Part shown: piece by piece, positions 23,968 through 33,614 of the stretch
Layout: each line of letters begins with the position of its first letter
How positions within the stretch are numbered: the stretch's first letter is position 1
The notes under the pieces: model-generated
Told to the model about the DNA's origin: nothing
The model's input: the letters and a program-made list of their open reading frames with translations, nothing else
Database searches by the model: none
Program-made: the position numbers and the translations under genes
NCBI GenBank assembly: GCA_022605405.1
Contig: JABYQQ010000006.1
Span: 2,046,001-2,110,000, forward strand
Direction of reading: 5' to 3'
Source of the DNA: Earliella scabrosa
Taxonomy: Eukaryota > Basidiomycota > Agaricomycetes > Polyporales > Polyporaceae
Length of the DNA: 64,000 nucleotides

Positions 23968-25536
23968 ATGACCGCTGTTTCTGAACGTACGCGTCTTCTC
24001 TGGAGAGCCGATCGCACACAATGCAAAGTGGCCGCAGCATCTTTCAGCCCGGACGGTACAATCGTAGTTTCCCTCGGTAAGTAATGTTGTTTCGATCCCC
24101 GGCCGTCACATTTAATCAGATGTAGGCGCGGACGGAACATTAATCCTGTGGCATGCAGACACGGGTCAAAAAGTAGGGAGCGCGATACATGCCCATTCAC
24201 CGGCTGTAGCGGTTTGCTGGATGCACCTCAGGTGCGGGTCCCCAGCTCTGGGACTATTGTGTCAGAACGGGCTGGTGGGAGTCTGGAAGCTATCAGCAAG
24301 CTATGTACCTCCCTCGCCTTTCATTTCTTTCAATATGCGCTCCCGAGACCTTCGCCCAGTCCATCGGGGAAGCAGCGCATGCATTACCTTCAACGAGGAC
24401 AAGGGTCTGCTCGCTGCATCTACCTCGGGATGCCTCAGGATATGGTCTGTTGAACCTGAAAGTAACAGTATGTCCGCTTTGGCTAAGCTATGGCTGATGC
24501 TGAGATTGACCTCCGATCAATATGAGACCTTTGTATGCGATGTGGGCTCGACTCGCATGGTGGTCATACCGACATCGTGGCTATCCACTTCAACGTGGCT
24601 GATCAAACAGGCAAAAGAAATAGCTTGGGGAGTTACCACACCTTGCTCGTCTTCTATCAAGTTCAAGGGACGATGTGAGTTGCTTGTCGCGGTGTCTTAC
24701 ATTCTAATGCATCAAGTCGCGATCCAGCGTCGAGATAGACATTCACACCAATACCATCATACGTAAAATTCAAGTTGCTCAACATATGTAAGTATCATAA
24801 TATCATCGCGGCGTTGGCATTGACAGGAGGGCAAGTGGCGCGGCTACTGTGTCATGTACCGGCTTGATAGTCTTATACAACCTCCAGGATGGCCTGGAGG
24901 TTTTTCGCTTCGACACAGACCAGATCAAGCTGATGCACAAGCTACCACTGGACATGAGGAAGAGGAAAGTGGTGCGACCCTTGTTTGTTGCGAACAGCCC
25001 CTTTGTATTATACCACGGCGAGGATCGCGGAGTTTTCCTCTGGGATTATCGTACCGGCCAGATAACTCAACGATTTGACATTGAAGGGTGTATGTGAATG
25101 TCATAGTTGCCGTTCCTCTACTAATGATGGCTAACGTGTTCGGAGTATAGCCAGAGTCCTTCACATGGCCATCGGGCGATACAGTAAGCTGCCGACGGTA
25201 CACCGGCTGGTAGTCAGTACAGCCACCTACGATGACTTCGCGAACACCACACGATATGGGCTAGAGACGTGGCTCGGTTGGAACTGTATCCTGTGCTACC
25301 TCTCTAGTGCGCTGACACAGTCTCATGCAGTTGCTCCATCCCTCCGTCCCGACGAGAACAGTCGGGATAATGCCAGGCCGCTCGAATCAACGCGCTCACG
25401 AACATCCCTCAAGCCAGCCTTTGACTTTGACTTGGAAAACGCTCTTGCAATTATACTTTGCGCGTGTCTCGTATCTGCGGTACTCGCATACGGTGTAATA
25501 ACTGAGCCAATTGATGGCAATCTATGCATGGAGTAA
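23968..25536 (+). CDS. WD40-like beta-propeller protein with C-terminal membrane helix
   Basis: The start MTAVSERTRLLWRADRTQCK is about 40 bp after a TATA-like box. The first exon ends ASFSPDGTIVVSL before gtaagt. After a gtag acceptor it continues GADGTLILWHADTGQKVG, then GLLCQNGLVGVWKLS and FNEDKGLLAASTSGCLRIWS. These are WD-repeat blades of the SPDG..LW.. pattern. Further exons follow: LIVLYNLQDGLEVFRFDTDQ (24855), YHGEDRGVFLWDYRTGQITQ (25010), and a last exon from 25150 ending NALAIILCACLVSAVLAYGV, a hydrophobic helix near the C-terminus (stop 25536). The borders of the 24460-24840 exons are not resolved. A membrane-anchored propeller is the inference; partner unknown. Confidence 0.6.
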
Positions 25537-25664
25537 CGGTCAGACGGTTCTTGGTGATATCTAAACCGTATGGAAAGTTTATATAAGTATTGCCCTCCGG
25601 GCGGGTCTGTTGAAGGTTGCGGCGGGCCGGCTGAGCAAGCATGCCCGCCCTCGCGCTGGCCGAG

Positions 25665-25835
25665 GTAGGTTCTCAGTATAGCGGATACATCCGCAAGGGT
25701 GGTCGATCGTGTCTCGGATGTATCCGCATAATTATATGGGGTGCTACGGGCGAGATTCGAACCCCGGACTGGGCGCCCGAGCAAAACGAAGCAACATCCA
25801 CAACCATCCCACTAACCCATAGCATCTTCACTTGT
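25665..25835 (-). mobile_element. tRNA-derived SINE, copy 1
   Basis: On the minus strand a tRNA-like head shows an A-box-like ttagtgggatgg and a near-perfect Pol III B-box ggttcgaatct (complement of 25753-25763). It ends cccgtagcacc, which can pair with gatgctat at the start. The body holds the near-palindrome gcggatacatccg/gcggatgtatccgc and ends ctgagaacctacc. The same body and end occur in plus orientation at 48959-49139, which shows a dispersed family rather than a single tRNA gene. Confidence 0.7.
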
Positions 25836-26121
25836 GGCGCTGTTAGTGCAACATGTCCAGACTCATGTGTGCCTATGATACAGTCAAGCAGTGGCGACGA
25901 GAGCGCAGTGTGTATGTAGGCAGGCAGGCAGGGAGCCTCCGCCGAGGCCCGACAAGTAGTGCAAGCAGAGCTGTGGAGGTATGTAAGAATAAATGGTGCG
26001 ACCCCGGTCCCCGTAGGAGGTGGGAGGGATGGAAACACGGTACAAAGGGAGGTGCTCTACATAGAGATCACAAACATCTATCCGCGTTTGACATCACGGC
26101 GAGGGGAATGCCCGGCCACAA
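25836..26121. other. Short region downstream of ferric-reductase remnant
   Basis: No gene seen; open frames are short. Confidence 0.3.
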
Positions 26122-26254
26122 TTAACTTGTGGGGTGCGTAAACTCCCGGCCGCCCGAGAACAGGGCGGCCGAGCGGTTGACGATGCACCTCAGGCTGAGG
26201 ATCTGCGGGAGCTTGGGGTGCATGGGAGAGAGCGTCAGGCTGGGAGGCAGGTGG
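26122..26254 (-). pseudogene. Ferric reductase pseudogene, C-terminal fragment
   Basis: Minus-strand frame HLPPSLTLSPMHPKLPQILS ... NRSAALFSGGREFTHPTS with stop at 26122. It continues, codon for codon, the frame that ends KVLKMFRHL at 32104. The 5-bp ggtgg is present on both sides of the intervening 5.8 kb, so this is the tail of the gene whose other parts lie at 32099-33219 and 37557-38150. Confidence 0.75.
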
Positions 26255-26681
26255 TGTTGGAGCACGCAACCCGACGCGCAGACTCGCGCACCCGCCGGAT
26301 TCCGTCCGGACTTACGATACCCGCCCCGGACCGTCTCTATTTTGTTTCAGCCACTATCCTTGACGTATCACCGATATTTCCTGCCCACTCGTTCCTTGAT
26401 TCCGCCCGATATACTCATATTCCGTTCGTGCCGAACGCGATCGTTTCTCGAGAGCACCTACGTTACCGTATTCGTACATCCGCTTCGTTTAGCCGAGCCG
26501 AAGCACTCACGGACTCATCTGTCACTTATACTCGCCCATTCGCCGTCTCGCCTCCCTCAGTCTTGCTCACTGCTCGTGTGCACCGTACTGAGGGTATGTT
26601 ACATTCGTTCACGCTGTGTCTATTCCAGTAGCTGACTACGTACTTGTATCTAGACCCGTGCGGTACATAATACCATTATTA

Positions 26682-26994
26682 TGTTGAAAGTAGTGGTTCA
26701 CCGTACTAATACTCCTTACTTACTCGCTCTCCATAGCGATATTGACGCTTGTTAGCTTACATAATGGACGCTCTCTACGTCGTTTCAATTTTCCTCTCGT
26801 CTTCCCTCAGCTGTTGACACTCACCGTGCACCAGACTGAGGTAAGACATACTATTTCTACTCCTGTAGTACGCTATGCTAACATGTATGTAGTACACCGC
26901 GTCCTACAGGTAATTACATCAGCTGTTGACACTCACCGTGCACCAGACTGAGTACACCGCGTCCTACAGAGCCGCTGCCCTCGTATATTCAATA
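26682..26994 (+). repeat. 5' LTR of copia element
   Basis: Begins TGTTGAA and ends TTCAATA, an imperfect terminal inverted pair. Internal structure: unit A 26811-26840, intron-like gtaagaca..tgtatgtag 26841-26892, unit B 26893-26909, spacer 26910-26922, A again 26923-26952, B again 26953-26969. Confidence 0.95.
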
Positions 26995-27008
26995 GGTTAT
27001 GAGCCCTG
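26995..27008 (+). other. Primer binding site, half-tRNA initiator-Met type
   Basis: ggttatgagccctg directly after the LTR is complementary to the anticodon stem-loop of initiator tRNA-Met (…gggctcataacc…), not to the tRNA 3' end. Drosophila copia uses a cleaved half tRNA-iMet primer of this type; the same mode is inferred here. Confidence 0.7.
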
Positions 27009-27125
27009 TTGGCTCGCTCTAACCGACGGAAACTCAGTCCAGCTCACCCCCACACTCGTTCCCACTCCCACTCCTTCCATCGCTGCTTCTTCGCTTCCTA
27101 ATCCCACGCTCGCCGCCCACCTGTC

Positions 27126-30100
27126 ATGGCACCCACGCCTACCACTCCGGATCCGGACGCCCAGGCCTCCACGACGACGGCTTCCACGACCTCGTCTACG
27201 GCCGACAGTGATGCCACCGCCGCTCACTCGGGCTCGGCCCGTCTATATGACATCCAGTACCTGAAGAACGACGGATCCAACTTCACCACCTGGAAGTTCC
27301 GGATCACCCGGATTCTCATGGGGCGCAAGATGTGGGACCTCGTCACCGGACTCCAGAAGATCCCGGACGAGAAGACGGACCACAACGGCTTCATCAATTG
27401 GCTTAGCCTCGACGCCGACGCGTTCACGCAAATCACGCTGACGCTCGACGACACGCCGCTCAAGAGCGTTCAGCACTTGGCAACGGCAAAGGCGGCCTGG
27501 GATAAGCTGTGCAGCACGTACGAGGGGAAAGGGAAACAGACGATCGCGTCGCTCATTGGTGAGCTCTTCCGTGGCACACTCTCCGACGACTCCGCACTCC
27601 GTCCCCAACTCGACGAGATGCTACACAAGCAGCACTTGCTCGCAGGCCTTGGCCAGGACCTCGACGACTCGCTCGTCGCCATCGCGATGGTCATTTCCCT
27701 ACCGCCATCGTACTCGACCCTCCGCACCATCCTCATGTCGTCAGACGCGACGCTCACGACCGACAAGGTCATCGCGTCCGTCATCGAGCACGAGAAGATG
27801 CTGGAGAACGAGGCGAAGCAAACCGCGTTTGCCGCGCGCGTGAGCACTGGCAAGGGCAATGCGAAGCGCGACAACAAGGGCAAGTCGGACCGGCCCAAGT
27901 GCTCGCACTGCAAGAAGCTCGGACACAAGAAGGAGGAGTGCCGGAAGCTCCAAGCGGAGCTCGACGCGAAGGCCAACGGGAAGAAGGCCGACACGAACAA
28001 GTCGGGCGACCTCAACGCGAAGGTCGCGCAAGTCGCGCACACCGAGGATGACGACACCGTCCTGCGCATTTATGTCGCGGACGCCATCAAAGCGAGCGGG
28101 ACGTCTCTCGTCTCTCGCTGGATCGTCGACTCGGGCGCGTCCGCGCACATGTCCTCGCTGCGAGCGCAGTTCTGCTCGTACCGCAAGCTCGCGACGCCCC
28201 GGCGCGTCTGGCTCGGGGACGAGCGCTACATCCTCGCGGTCGGCGAAGGCTCGATGTACCTCGAGCTCAAGAACCATGCGACCCCGATCCTCCTCTCGCA
28301 CGTCTTCCATGTCCCTGACCTCCACGGCAACCTCCTCTCGGTCTTGCAGCTCACGGCCAAAGGGTGCAACGTCGAGTTCGTCGAACACGGCTGCCACTTC
28401 GTCGACAAGAACGACGGTTCGATCGTCGGCAAGGCCTCTCTCCACGACGGCCTCTACATCCTCACCGGCAAGGCCACGACTCCTGAGCGTGTGCACGTTG
28501 CCACGCTGGACCCTGCGACTGCCTCGGACGACCCCGGCCCGACGCCAGACACGCTCTCCGCGTTCGTCGCGAACGAGTCCAAGGCAACGGTCGAGACCTG
28601 GCACAACCGCCTTGGTCATCTAGGCGTCGACGCAGTGCTCCACATGGTGCGAACGGGCATGGTCGAGGGCATGTCGATCATCGGCGAGTCCAAGCCTCCC
28701 CGGACGCCCTGCGGTACGTGTTTAGCCGGCAAGCAGACACGCGACCCGATTCCCAAGTCCACGACTGCGACCGCGCCTCGTCCGAACTACCGCATCAGCT
28801 CTGATCTCATGGAGTCGGACACGCAGTCCCCGTTTGGCGAGAAGTACCTCGATACATACATCGACTGGAATTCTCGTCACCTCACGGTCTATCTGCTCAA
28901 GGCCAAGTCCGACCAGCCTGCCACGCTTGACGCGCACATCAACCACGTTGAAGTCCTCGTCGGCCAGCCCGTCAACTACCTACGTTCTGACGGCGGTGGC
29001 GAGTACGACAATAAGGCCGTCGAGGAGATCTGTGAGCGTCGTGGAATCCACCACGAGATGACCAATGCCTACACGCCGCAGGAGAACGGGATCGCTGAGC
29101 GCGCGAACAGGACCATCAAGGAGATGTGTCTCTGCATGCTCCAGCAGTCGGGATTGCCGAAGAAGTACTGGGCTGAAGCTGCGAAGTACGCCGCGCACAT
29201 CCTCAACCGGACGCTGACTCGTGCACTCGATGGCGACATCACTCCCCACGAGGCCTACACGGGCATCAAACCGTCGGTCGCACACATCCGTCCCTTTGGC
29301 TGCAAGGCGTATGTTCACATCCCGGACAAGAAGCGCACCAAGTTTGACGCCAAGTCAATTGAGTGCGTCCTTCTGGGGTACTGCGACCACAAGCGTGCCT
29401 ACCGCCTGCTCCACCGCTCGACTGGCAAGATCATCGAGTCTCGCGACGTCGTCTTCGACGAGGGCGATGCGAACGGTGTTCCGACCCGGATTGTCGTCAG
29501 CACGGAGCCCGTGTTCCCGTCGGAGACCGACGGCGGTAACTCTTTGTCTCCCCTCTTCTCCGTCGAACTCCCTGACTCTCCTCCCAACAGCTCTCCTCCC
29601 TCTCGTCGTGTCACCGTCGAGGAGGTCCCTGACGAGGGCGATGCACCTGTCGGTGTAAAGGAGGAAGAGCACAAGGAGGACGGGCACGAGGAGGACGAGG
29701 ACGAGGAGGACGTTGCAGACGTCCCACCGCCGCCGCCACCACAGGCACCTGCGCCACGCCGTCGCGTCCCCGCCTCACGCATCCCTGGTCCGTACCCGCA
29801 GCCTATACCAGCTGCCGAGGTGCGCCGCTCGTCGCGCAAGACCAAAGGGAAGCCCGCAGAGCGTCTCATCCTTATGGACTACGACCGCGCCCGCCGCGCA
29901 CCTGCCGTCGCTGGAGGGGAGGCACCACAAGCTGCAGCGGACCCACACAACGACCACGACCACGACGAAAGCGACGTCGAACACCTCCTCGATGGAGTGG
30001 GCGACGAGCACGTCCATCGTGCGTCAACACTTGGCGACGAACCGCAGACTTATGCTGAGGCCATGTCTCGTCCTGACGCTGAACAGTGGAAGGCAGCATG

Positions 30101-31595
30101 CGCCGAAGAACTCCTCTCATTCGCGAAGGCAGAGCTCTACGACGAGGTTGAACGACCGCGCAACCGCAAGGTCGTCGACTGCAAGTGGGTCTTCCGGATC
30201 AAGCGTGGCCCTGACGGCGAGATCCAGAAGTACAAGGCCCGCCTGGTCGCAAAGGGCTTCACACAGGTCGAAGGCATCGACTACAACGAGACGTTCGCCC
30301 CCGTCACCAAGTTCGCGAGCATCCGCACGCTCCTCGCCATCGCCGCGAAGGAGGACCTCGAGATCCACCAGATGGACGTCAAGTCGGCGTTCCTCAACGG
30401 TGATCTCGAAGAGGAGATCTTCATGGAGTGTCCACCCGGATTCCGCAAGGACAAGTCGATGGTCTGGAAGCTCTGGAAGTCGCTCTACGGTCTGAAGCAG
30501 GCAAGCCGCGAGTGGTACAAGAAACTCCGCGCGCTCTTCGAGGATGTCGGCTACACGCGCAGCAACGCCGACCACGCCGTCTTCTTCAAGAGGATCAACG
30601 GCGAACTCGTCATCGTCGCCGTCTATGTGGACGACATGCTCATCTTCGCGAAGGACGACCTCACCGCCACACTCGTCAAGGAGGAGCTAGGGGTCCCATA
30701 CGAGATGAAGGACCTCGGCCCCGCGCACTGGATCCTCGGCATGGAGATCATCCGCGACCGTGCGCGTCGCACCATCACCCTCTCACAACGCCAGTACGTC
30801 GAGAACATCCTCACAACTCACGACATGGCCAACTGTCGCCCCGTCTCGACCCCGATGGCTGCCAACCAGAAGCTCGTCAAGGTCGACGAACCGGAGGTCG
30901 ACGAGAAGGCGTACCAGAGTGCCCTCGGGTCGCTCATGTACGTCATGCTCGGGACTCGTCCCGACCTCGCTTTTTCAGTGGGCGCCTTGAGCAAGCACGC
31001 CGCCTGCCCCAGCAAGGAGCACTGGACAGCTCTCATGCGCGTCTACCGGTACCTGCGCGGTGCGACCAACCGTGCGCTCGTCTTCGACGGCAGCGACTCC
31101 TGCCCTGAAGGGGGCGCACTCACAGGCTACACCGACGCTGACTGGGCGAGCGACGCAAACGACCGCCGCTCAGTCTCCGGGTATGTCTTCCTTCTCTCGA
31201 ACGCTGCAATCAGCTGGCAGTCGAAGAAGCAGACGTCCGTCGCTCAGTCTAGCACTGAAGCGGAGTACGTCGCCCTGGCGTCTGCCACCAAGGAGGCCCT
31301 CTGGCTTCGGACGTTCCTGTCCGAGATCTATGGCACCACCTTCGACGCTCCGGGCGGCCCTGGGACACTGCTACTAGTCGACAACCAGTCTGCTATGGCA
31401 CTCGCGAAGAACTCGACGTTCCACGATCGGACGAAGCACATCGCTGTCCGCCATCACTTCATCCGTGATGAGATCGAGGAGCAGAGGGTTCGGGTCGAGT
31501 ACGTGCCGACTGGTGACCAGGTCGCCGACGTCCTCACGAAGGCTCTCACTAGAGAGAAGCATGAACGCTTCTCAGCCGGTATGGGTCTTGCTTGA
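27126..31595 (+). CDS. Copia Gag-Pol polyprotein
   Basis: One 1489-aa frame. Positions are approximate. A Ser/Thr-rich start is followed by Gag. The zinc knuckle CSHCKKLGHKKEEC is at about 258-271 (CCHC spacing). The aspartic protease has DSGA at 334-337. The integrase has the HHCC finger (WHNRLGHL .. CGTCLAGKQTR, 490-540) and the catalytic D..D..E region (YLDTYIDWNSRH, LRSDGGGEYDN, TPQENGIAERANR). A charged linker of Asp/Glu and Pro spans about 835-930. The reverse transcriptase contains the core YVDDM at about 1166. RNase H has GYTDADWASD at about 1335 and SSTEAEYVAL at about 1378. The C-terminus is TKALTREKHERFSAGMGLA. There are no frameshifts or stops, and Gag and Pol share one frame as in most copia elements. 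It is expressed from the 5' LTR. Confidence 0.95.
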   Translation: MAPTPTTPDPDAQASTTTASTTSSTADSDATAAHSGSARLYDIQYLKNDGSNFTTWKFRITRILMGRKMWDLVTGLQKIPDEKTDHNGFINWLSLDADAFTQITLTLDDTPLKSVQHLATAKAAWDKLCSTYEGKGKQTIASLIGELFRGTLSDDSALRPQLDEMLHKQHLLAGLGQDLDDSLVAIAMVISLPPSYSTLRTILMSSDATLTTDKVIASVIEHEKMLENEAKQTAFAARVSTGKGNAKRDNKGKSDRPKCSHCKKLGHKKEECRKLQAELDAKANGKKADTNKSGDLNAKVAQVAHTEDDDTVLRIYVADAIKASGTSLVSRWIVDSGASAHMSSLRAQFCSYRKLATPRRVWLGDERYILAVGEGSMYLELKNHATPILLSHVFHVPDLHGNLLSVLQLTAKGCNVEFVEHGCHFVDKNDGSIVGKASLHDGLYILTGKATTPERVHVATLDPATASDDPGPTPDTLSAFVANESKATVETWHNRLGHLGVDAVLHMVRTGMVEGMSIIGESKPPRTPCGTCLAGKQTRDPIPKSTTATAPRPNYRISSDLMESDTQSPFGEKYLDTYIDWNSRHLTVYLLKAKSDQPATLDAHINHVEVLVGQPVNYLRSDGGGEYDNKAVEEICERRGIHHEMTNAYTPQENGIAERANRTIKEMCLCMLQQSGLPKKYWAEAAKYAAHILNRTLTRALDGDITPHEAYTGIKPSVAHIRPFGCKAYVHIPDKKRTKFDAKSIECVLLGYCDHKRAYRLLHRSTGKIIESRDVVFDEGDANGVPTRIVVSTEPVFPSETDGGNSLSPLFSVELPDSPPNSSPPSRRVTVEEVPDEGDAPVGVKEEEHKEDGHEEDEDEEDVADVPPPPPPQAPAPRRRVPASRIPGPYPQPIPAAEVRRSSRKTKGKPAERLILMDYDRARRAPAVAGGEAPQAAADPHNDHDHDESDVEHLLDGVGDEHVHRASTLGDEPQTYAEAMSRPDAEQWKAACAEELLSFAKAELYDEVERPRNRKVVDCKWVFRIKRGPDGEIQKYKARLVAKGFTQVEGIDYNETFAPVTKFASIRTLLAIAAKEDLEIHQMDVKSAFLNGDLEEEIFMECPPGFRKDKSMVWKLWKSLYGLKQASREWYKKLRALFEDVGYTRSNADHAVFFKRINGELVIVAVYVDDMLIFAKDDLTATLVKEELGVPYEMKDLGPAHWILGMEIIRDRARRTITLSQRQYVENILTTHDMANCRPVSTPMAANQKLVKVDEPEVDEKAYQSALGSLMYVMLGTRPDLAFSVGALSKHAACPSKEHWTALMRVYRYLRGATNRALVFDGSDSCPEGGALTGYTDADWASDANDRRSVSGYVFLLSNAAISWQSKKQTSVAQSSTEAEYVALASATKEALWLRTFLSEIYGTTFDAPGGPGTLLLVDNQSAMALAKNSTFHDRTKHIAVRHHFIRDEIEEQRVRVEYVPTGDQVADVLTKALTREKHERFSAGMGLA

Positions 31596-31696
31596 CGGAT
31601 TTTTGATTTTGTTACTGTACATTTTGCTTCAGACATCCGGTCGTTGTTGACGCACACTCGTTCGCATTAGTAGTACCTAGTTACGCTGAGTGGGCG

Positions 31697-32009
31697 TGTT
31701 GAAAGTAGTGGTTCACCGTACTAATACTCCTTACTTACTCGCTCTCCATAGCGATATTGACGCTCGTTAGCTTACATAATGGACGCTCTCTACGTCGTTT
31801 CAATTTTCCTCTCGTCTTCCCTCAGCTGTTGACACTCACCGTGCACCAGACTGAGGTAAGACATACTATTTCTACTCCTGTAGTACGCTATGCTAACATG
31901 TATGTAGTACACCGCGTTCTACAGGTAATTACATCAGCTGTTGACACTCACCGTGCACCAGACTGAGTACACCGCGTCCTACAGAGCCGCTGCCCTCGTA
32001 TATTCAATA
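31697..32009 (+). repeat. 3' LTR of copia element
   Basis: 313 bp, differing from the 5' LTR only at the base equivalent to 26750 (t to c) and in unit B of the first copy (c to t). The intron-like block is 31856-31907 and A/B copies lie at the same offsets as in the 5' LTR. Confidence 0.95.
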
Positions 32010-32098
32010 TATTAGTCTTGCTCACTGCTTGTGTGCACCGTACTGAGGACCCGCGCTGTCTCTTTGCAGATCCGCGCGCACGCTTGCACACTCTCATA

Positions 32099-33219
32099 GG
32101 TGGCGGAACATCTTGAGCACCTTGGGGTTCGGCGGTGCATGCGTGTAGAATACCGAGATCTTGAGCGATGCGTACGACTCCTGTGACTGTGTGACGAGCA
32201 CAGAGAAGAGTGGGACGAGCGGCATGAGTGCGGTTGGGGTTCTGGATGCATCATGCGAGCTCCATCGCATGGATGCGGGAGCGTTCCTCAAGGTCCTTTC
32301 TCATGAATCCTGCACCGCAGCGAGCACAAATGTGCCCACTGCCACCGGCAACAAACATGGCACCGGAGAAACTTGCGGAGACAGCATGTCTGGGGCAACC
32401 GTACAAACCTTCAACGGGTCCTTGAATCTCGCCACCGAGGCCGTTAGCTTCGGTGTAGTCCGCATTCTGAGCAAGCTCATAGAGCTTGTTCATCCAGTCA
32501 CCAGTCTTCTTAACTATGAGGACTAAGCCTTCGCCCCACAGACAACGGCTGCCGCTCACGATGGTGAATGGATGCACTTCTGGAGATGCCCCAAGAGAGG
32601 ACACGGAGGCGCACATGCTATCAAGTGTGCCAGCCAGTGTTCGTATCGCAGATCTCGACCACGAGTCATGCCAAGGTCAAGGAGGGGCAGCAGGCGAGGA
32701 ATGAACTTCATGAAGCGCATCATGCGGTCAGTCGTAGATACTGGTGGCGACAAGGACGTAGGGGACCGCCTAGCTGACGTGGAATCAGACTGCGACAAGC
32801 AGAAGTATGGTGCAGACGATGTGCAAGGAGATAAAGATAGCGTTGTAGAACTTCTGCCTCAAGTCCGTGGACAGGAGCAGTCAGCGCAGATGAATGCAAC
32901 AGTTACCCACTGCATGGATGGCAAAGCGATGTGCTTCGTGAAAGTGATGCCAATGGTCCATGAATAAACTAAGAGTGGATGACGCGTTAGTATGGATTGC
33001 AGTACGGGTGGACAGTCACTGATCACGAGTTTCGAGGTTTGGTACAGACTCCGTGCCTCGCAATCAGCAGCTGTGTCAAGATGCACATACAGCCACTGCG
33101 GCCTACTTGAGGACCGGTCACATCATCTCCCACGCATGATCCACATTGTGCGGCAAATGAGAATGACCATGGCGTGGACTCGTAGATGAACAAAGCCGTT
33201 CCTAACAGATATCCATATC
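32099..33219 (-). pseudogene. Ferric reductase pseudogene, NAD-binding half
   Basis: Minus-strand segments read GEGLVLIVKKTGDWMNKLYE, GLYGCPRHAVSASFSGAMFV and AGGSGHI, typical of the FAD/NADPH-binding C-terminal half of fungal ferric reductase (FRE family). They continue KDLEERSRIHAMELA, PLVPLFSVLVTQSQESYASL and ISVFYTHAPPNPKVLKMFRH. At 32251-32253 a TGA plus a one-base shift breaks the frame after MELA. Upstream exons (32600-33200) are only partly readable. The family normally reduces extracellular Fe(III) for high-affinity iron uptake. This copy cannot make a full protein. Confidence 0.7.
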
Positions 33220-33239
33220 TAGTGTTGTGAAGTCCCGTC
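33220..33239 (+). repeat. hAT left terminal inverted repeat
   Basis: 20 bp, perfect match to the complement of 37537-37556. Confidence 0.95.
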
Positions 33240-33614
33240 CTATGACCGGTCGTGAACTGCAAAGAAACTGAACCTAACCTCTCAATAACGGGACCATAAC
33301 TGGTAGCACATCAGTCAAGTCTTCAGTTCAGTTTCAGTCATATATTATTGCATGATACTGAGAACGGTTCATGACTGGTTGAAACCGGTCAGCAACTGAT
33401 ACTTTGACCGTTCTTGACCGGTCAATAACTGGAAAGAAACGCTCGGTTGCTAGGACTCGCGTACTACGAACATGATGGAACGATGCAAACAAACACAGCG
33501 AACATTCGAGACACCGCATCACCACGGAGATTGACGGAGATAAATACACCTAACTCTAAAAGTTTCCGCTTCTTCGGACAGCTCAACGCTTCTTTCTCGC
33601 ACGCACAACTCAGT

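Larger units (their letters stand above)
26682..32009 (+). mobile_element. Intact Ty1/copia LTR retrotransposon
   Basis: Two 313-bp LTRs (26682-26994 and 31697-32009) differ at two positions. Target duplication tatta is at 26677-26681 and 32010-32014. A primer binding site directly follows the 5' LTR, a purine-rich stretch (gctgagtgggcg) precedes the 3' LTR, and a single 1489-codon Gag-Pol frame lies between. Gene order PR-IN-RT-RNaseH makes it Ty1/copia. All parts needed for autonomous movement look intact, so the insertion is recent and possibly active. Confidence 0.95.
26255..32098 (+). mobile_element. Older solo LTR (511 bp without the nested element)
   Basis: Starts TGTTGGAGCACG at 26255 and ends ACTCTCATA at 32098, flanked by the 5-bp duplication ggtgg (26250-26254 and 32099-32103). 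It is split by the younger copia element inserted between 26681 and 32010. No internal coding region of its own is present, so it is a solo LTR left by recombination. The ends TG..TA match the ends of the younger LTR. It contains an intron-containing unit (26561-26662) followed by an intronless copy (32016-32048 onward). Orientation follows the LTR sequence similarity to the younger element. Confidence 0.75.

Noticed and set aside
25740..25840. A functional tRNA gene
   Set aside because: B-box is good but A-box and anticodon arm are degenerate and the sequence shares a non-tRNA 3' body with 48959-49139, so SINE is the better reading.
27741..30495. Long frames on the minus strand and other plus frames inside the copia element
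   Set aside because: Arg- and Ser-rich shadows of the Gag-Pol frame caused by GC-rich third positions.
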